Positions 5,485 to 7,408 of a stretch of 7,408 nt of DNA are shown here, piece by piece. Position 1 is the stretch's first letter, and each line of letters starts with the position of its first letter. The translations under genes were made by a program, and so were the position numbers. The stretch spans positions 1 through 7,408 of the forward strand of contig USPP01000068.1 of assembly GCA_900556615.1 (NCBI GenBank), given 5' to 3'. Under the pieces are notes generated by a model. That model searched no databases, was not told the DNA's origin, and saw only the letters and a list, made by a program, of their open reading frames with translations. Source of the DNA: an uncultured Eubacteriales bacterium. Lineage in GTDB: Bacteria; Bacillota; Clostridia; Oscillospirales; CAG-272.

Positions 5485-6891
5485 TTATTCACCCGACAAA
5501 ATCGAAATATCCATAGTTGGAGCAAGAGGCAATCCGTATTCATTGTATAAGAAAGATACACCATCCGGGATTACATTTGATTGCAAATACCGAAGCTTTT
5601 TCGGACTTTCCCTCATATCATCCAACGAAAGAACAATTTCAAGACCTTCCAAATACGCGCTTGCCTGAACCCAACATGAATCGACCAGCAGTTCAAACCC
5701 ACCAAGAGCATCTCGAGACGAGGTAAGGCTCCTCGCTCCGGCAACGGAAATCCGCACCGTCTTTCCCTGCAAACGGGCTGATTCGATGGATGGCGAAAGG
5801 CCAAACGGCATCCCGTTGACGGGAGGAGACAATGCCAATATTTTGTCTGCAACAACACCGGCGGCGCGTTTTCCTACTGCCCATTTATCGGTAGGATGGA
5901 TGCCATCCCGCTCTACAGCAGCACTATTGGGTGTCACATTGGAGCCGAGATCAATTCCGCACACCGTATAGACACGAGGAATTTCCATCAAATCCCATTG
6001 AACTTGACGAATGTTCAACCAAGAACACCAATCCTCGAATTGAACAAGCTGCATCACAACCGCTGGAAGCCCGGCATCCTTTGTTGCAGTGCGAAGCTCA
6101 TGTAGAAGCATCTCAAATTGGAGTCGATATGCCGGTGCCATGTGTGGCTGCGCGTTAGCACACCCCTGATACCAAAAGAAACCTCCATAGGAATATCCGG
6201 CAATATTGAAAAGCATGCCATTATAGTGTACGCTGTTTAACTCGGGAAAGTAGGACGGAAGCTCGACCATCGCCTCGTTAGAAAGCCAACTCTCAATTGG
6301 AGAACCACTTACCGAGCAGTTTACAACACCAATCGGGACCGTATTTCCTGTCATCCTTGCCAAATTCAAAGCAAACGCCATCGCCGCAGCGCTAAAATTC
6401 TTCGCTTGATTAAAAGAAACACCAACGCTCCATCGGCATGATGATGATTCATCCACATAAGGTTGCGTAGCCGTACGATATGGTCTTTCGTAATAACGCA
6501 CGCTCGTCCAATTGTTATACGTATCGTATTCCGCCTGAACGCCGGGATCTTTATTCAAAATATATTGTATTGAAACGGCCATGTTGGATTGGCCGGAACA
6601 AAGCCAGACCTCTCCTACCACAACATCCTCAAAGCACCACTGGCTATCACCATGATATACCGTAAGCGTTTTGCCTTTGGAACACTCCTGCATTGCATCC
6701 AACCAAACCTCCCATTCGTCTTCGCCGGCAATACCATCAAAGCGTTTGCCGTCAAATACGACATGGACCTTGTCACCGCAATCGGTGCCTCCCCCAAATA
6801 CACGAACACGTTTCCCTCGTTGTAAAACCATATGATCGGTAAAGAGCGGATTCACTTGAAATGTTTTCTTTGTATGGTGTACCATAATCAT
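5485..6891 (-). CDS. Sialate O-acetylesterase-like SGNH hydrolase (SASA/DUF303)
   Basis: Carbohydrate esterase that removes O-acetyl groups from sugars; despite the family name, many members act on plant glycans. It opens with a small beta domain (NPLFTDHMVLQRGKRVRVFGG, residues 14-34). The SGNH core follows: GEVWLCSGQSNM (93-104, nucleophile S102), NCSVSGSPIESW (191-202), FFWYQGCANA (238-247, Asn246 retained) and DGIHPTDK (329-336) with the catalytic Asp and His332. Family members mostly read WYQGESN; here Glu-Ser is replaced by Cys-Ala. A beta-rich tail completes 468 residues. No signal peptide is visible. The ATG at 6891 sits only three bases from AAAGGA, so the second ATG at 6885 (nine bases away) may be the true start. 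It lies between GH43 and GH32, suggesting deacetylation of the same oligosaccharides. Confidence 0.9.
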   Translation of the reverse strand: MIMVHHTKKTFQVNPLFTDHMVLQRGKRVRVFGGGTDCGDKVHVVFDGKRFDGIAGEDEWEVWLDAMQECSKGKTLTVYHGDSQWCFEDVVVGEVWLCSGQSNMAVSIQYILNKDPGVQAEYDTYNNWTSVRYYERPYRTATQPYVDESSSCRWSVGVSFNQAKNFSAAAMAFALNLARMTGNTVPIGVVNCSVSGSPIESWLSNEAMVELPSYFPELNSVHYNGMLFNIAGYSYGGFFWYQGCANAQPHMAPAYRLQFEMLLHELRTATKDAGLPAVVMQLVQFEDWCSWLNIRQVQWDLMEIPRVYTVCGIDLGSNVTPNSAAVERDGIHPTDKWAVGKRAAGVVADKILALSPPVNGMPFGLSPSIESARLQGKTVRISVAGARSLTSSRDALGGFELLVDSCWVQASAYLEGLEIVLSLDDMRESPKKLRYLQSNVIPDGVSFLYNEYGLPLAPTMDISILSGE

Positions 6892-6940
6892 TCATCCTTT
6901 TTATCTTCAGTTAGCACATCTTCATCACAAGGGCATCTGT

Positions 6941-6963
6941 CAAAATGGGACTCTACCATTTTG
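6941..6963. promoter_or_regulatory. Inverted repeat upstream of the esterase gene, operator or weak terminator
   Basis: CAAAATGG (6941-6948) and CCATTTTG (6956-6963) form a perfect 8-bp palindrome with a 7-base centre. On the minus strand it lies just downstream of a possible -10 (TATAAC, 6969-6974), where a repressor would block transcription. As a terminator for the GH43 transcript it would have only four T after the stem, so an operator is at least as likely. Confidence 0.4.
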
Positions 6964-6968
6964 TTTTT

Positions 6969-6999
6969 GTTATACACGAGTAATACGAAAAAACAGCAA
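6969..6999 (-). promoter_or_regulatory. Weak candidate promoter for the esterase-GH32 unit
   Basis: TATAAC (6969-6974) has TTGCTG (6994-6999) upstream with a 19-base spacer. A consensus TTGACA at 7005-7010 pairs with TATTAC (6980-6985), also at 19 bases. Neither spacing is ideal, so an internal promoter is possible but unproven. Confidence 0.25.
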
Positions 7000-7026
7000 G
7001 CCTTTGTCAAACGGCTCAGTGGCTTT

Positions 7027-7408
7027 TCATCTCTTTTCGAGATCCCACACCAACTGATTGCTCTCCTCTTTTATCGGGATAAACAACGGTCTCGTAGGGC
7101 ATCCTACATCGGAATCGTTGGGAGAATGAAGGGATAACCACAGCTTGCCATCGTAATCTGCAAAGATCATACCGTGACCACCGTCATAATCCCCCAGGCT
7201 CTCCTTAGAGAAAAGACGCTCCTCCATCTGCTCCCAAGGACCGGTTATCTCACCGGAGGCGCTTTTGGCCATTCCAATGCAATACCCATTCTTATCCCAA
7301 TTGGACCAGATCATGATCAACGATTCGTCTTGGCAGGTGTATATCCAGCATCCGTCGGTAATCACCCAATCCGCCCAAGGAGCATCGGTAGCACGGAAAA
7401 GCTCTATC
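7027..7408 (-). CDS. Glycoside hydrolase family 43 enzyme, C-terminal part, 5' end outside the window
   Basis: The frame is open from the window edge to a TGA at 7027-7029, giving 127 complete codons including the stop. The fragment matches the last blades of a GH43 five-bladed propeller: DAPWADWVITDGCWIYT, LIMIWSNWDKNGYCIGMAKS with SGEITGPWEQ, then YDGGHGMIFADYDGKLWLSLHSPN and a closing strand. The His in GGHGMIF corresponds to the conserved propeller-centre His that binds a metal ion in arabinanase-type members. GH43 enzymes act on arabinan, arabinoxylan or xylan, and a few on galactan; the three catalytic acids lie in the missing N-terminal part, so substrate and activity cannot be judged. 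There is no accessory domain after the propeller. It is followed 135 bases later by the esterase gene on the same strand, so it probably heads this part of the glycan locus. Confidence 0.85.
   Translation of the reverse strand, partial: IELFRATDAPWADWVITDGCWIYTCQDESLIMIWSNWDKNGYCIGMAKSASGEITGPWEQMEERLFSKESLGDYDGGHGMIFADYDGKLWLSLHSPNDSDVGCPTRPLFIPIKEESNQLVWDLEKR

Noticed and set aside
7005..7023. cre (CcpA) site around GCCGTTTGACA
   Set aside because: Aligned to the TGWNANCGNTNWCA pattern it misses several fixed positions.

Overview
The window looks like chromosomal DNA from a low-to-mid GC Firmicute, most likely a Clostridia-class (possibly gut) bacterium. This rests on the DUF4321-Maf gene pair, strong AGGAGG ribosome-binding sites, a textbook extended -10 sigma-A promoter and an ISLre2-type (UPF0236) transposase remnant. 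The assignment is inference; there is no rRNA or other taxonomic marker in the window.

Layout. (1) 1-814: a housekeeping unit on the minus strand. A promoter at 786-814 drives a small DUF4321 membrane protein, followed 21 bases later by maf, a dTTP/UTP-type nucleotide pyrophosphatase whose 3' end lies outside the window. (2) 815-2693: an AT-rich patchwork. It holds a plus-strand XRE regulator with an inverted repeat around its -10 box, a possible 28-aa ORF overlapping the regulator's stop, a terminator, the truncated 3' part of an ISLre2-family insertion sequence, and about 570 bases without any convincing gene. That gene-free stretch is densely structured: three related hairpin repeats, a candidate promoter, an 18-bp perfect terminator hairpin, a tRNA-3'-half-like segment, a large imperfect palindrome and a pair of direct repeats. 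It reads like an old integration junction. (3) 2694-7408: a minus-strand glycan locus transcribed right to left: a GH43 glycosidase (5' end outside the window), a sialate O-acetylesterase-like SGNH esterase, a GH32 beta-fructosidase and finally a PfkB-family fructokinase. The first three are open; the fructokinase is a pseudogene with five single-base frame disruptions and one stop.

How the genes fit together (inference): GH32 would release fructose from fructo-oligosaccharides or fructans, the esterase would remove acetyl groups, GH43 would trim arabinose- or xylose-type side units, and the fructokinase would have phosphorylated the fructose. The GH32 and the esterase show no signal peptide, so intracellular processing of imported oligosaccharides is likely. 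No transporter or regulator is visible. With the fructokinase broken, the cell would need another kinase or a PTS.

The gap 3592-3785 holds only the candidate fructokinase promoter and no gene that I can recognise. The gap 5412-5484 holds only the GH32 ribosome-binding site.
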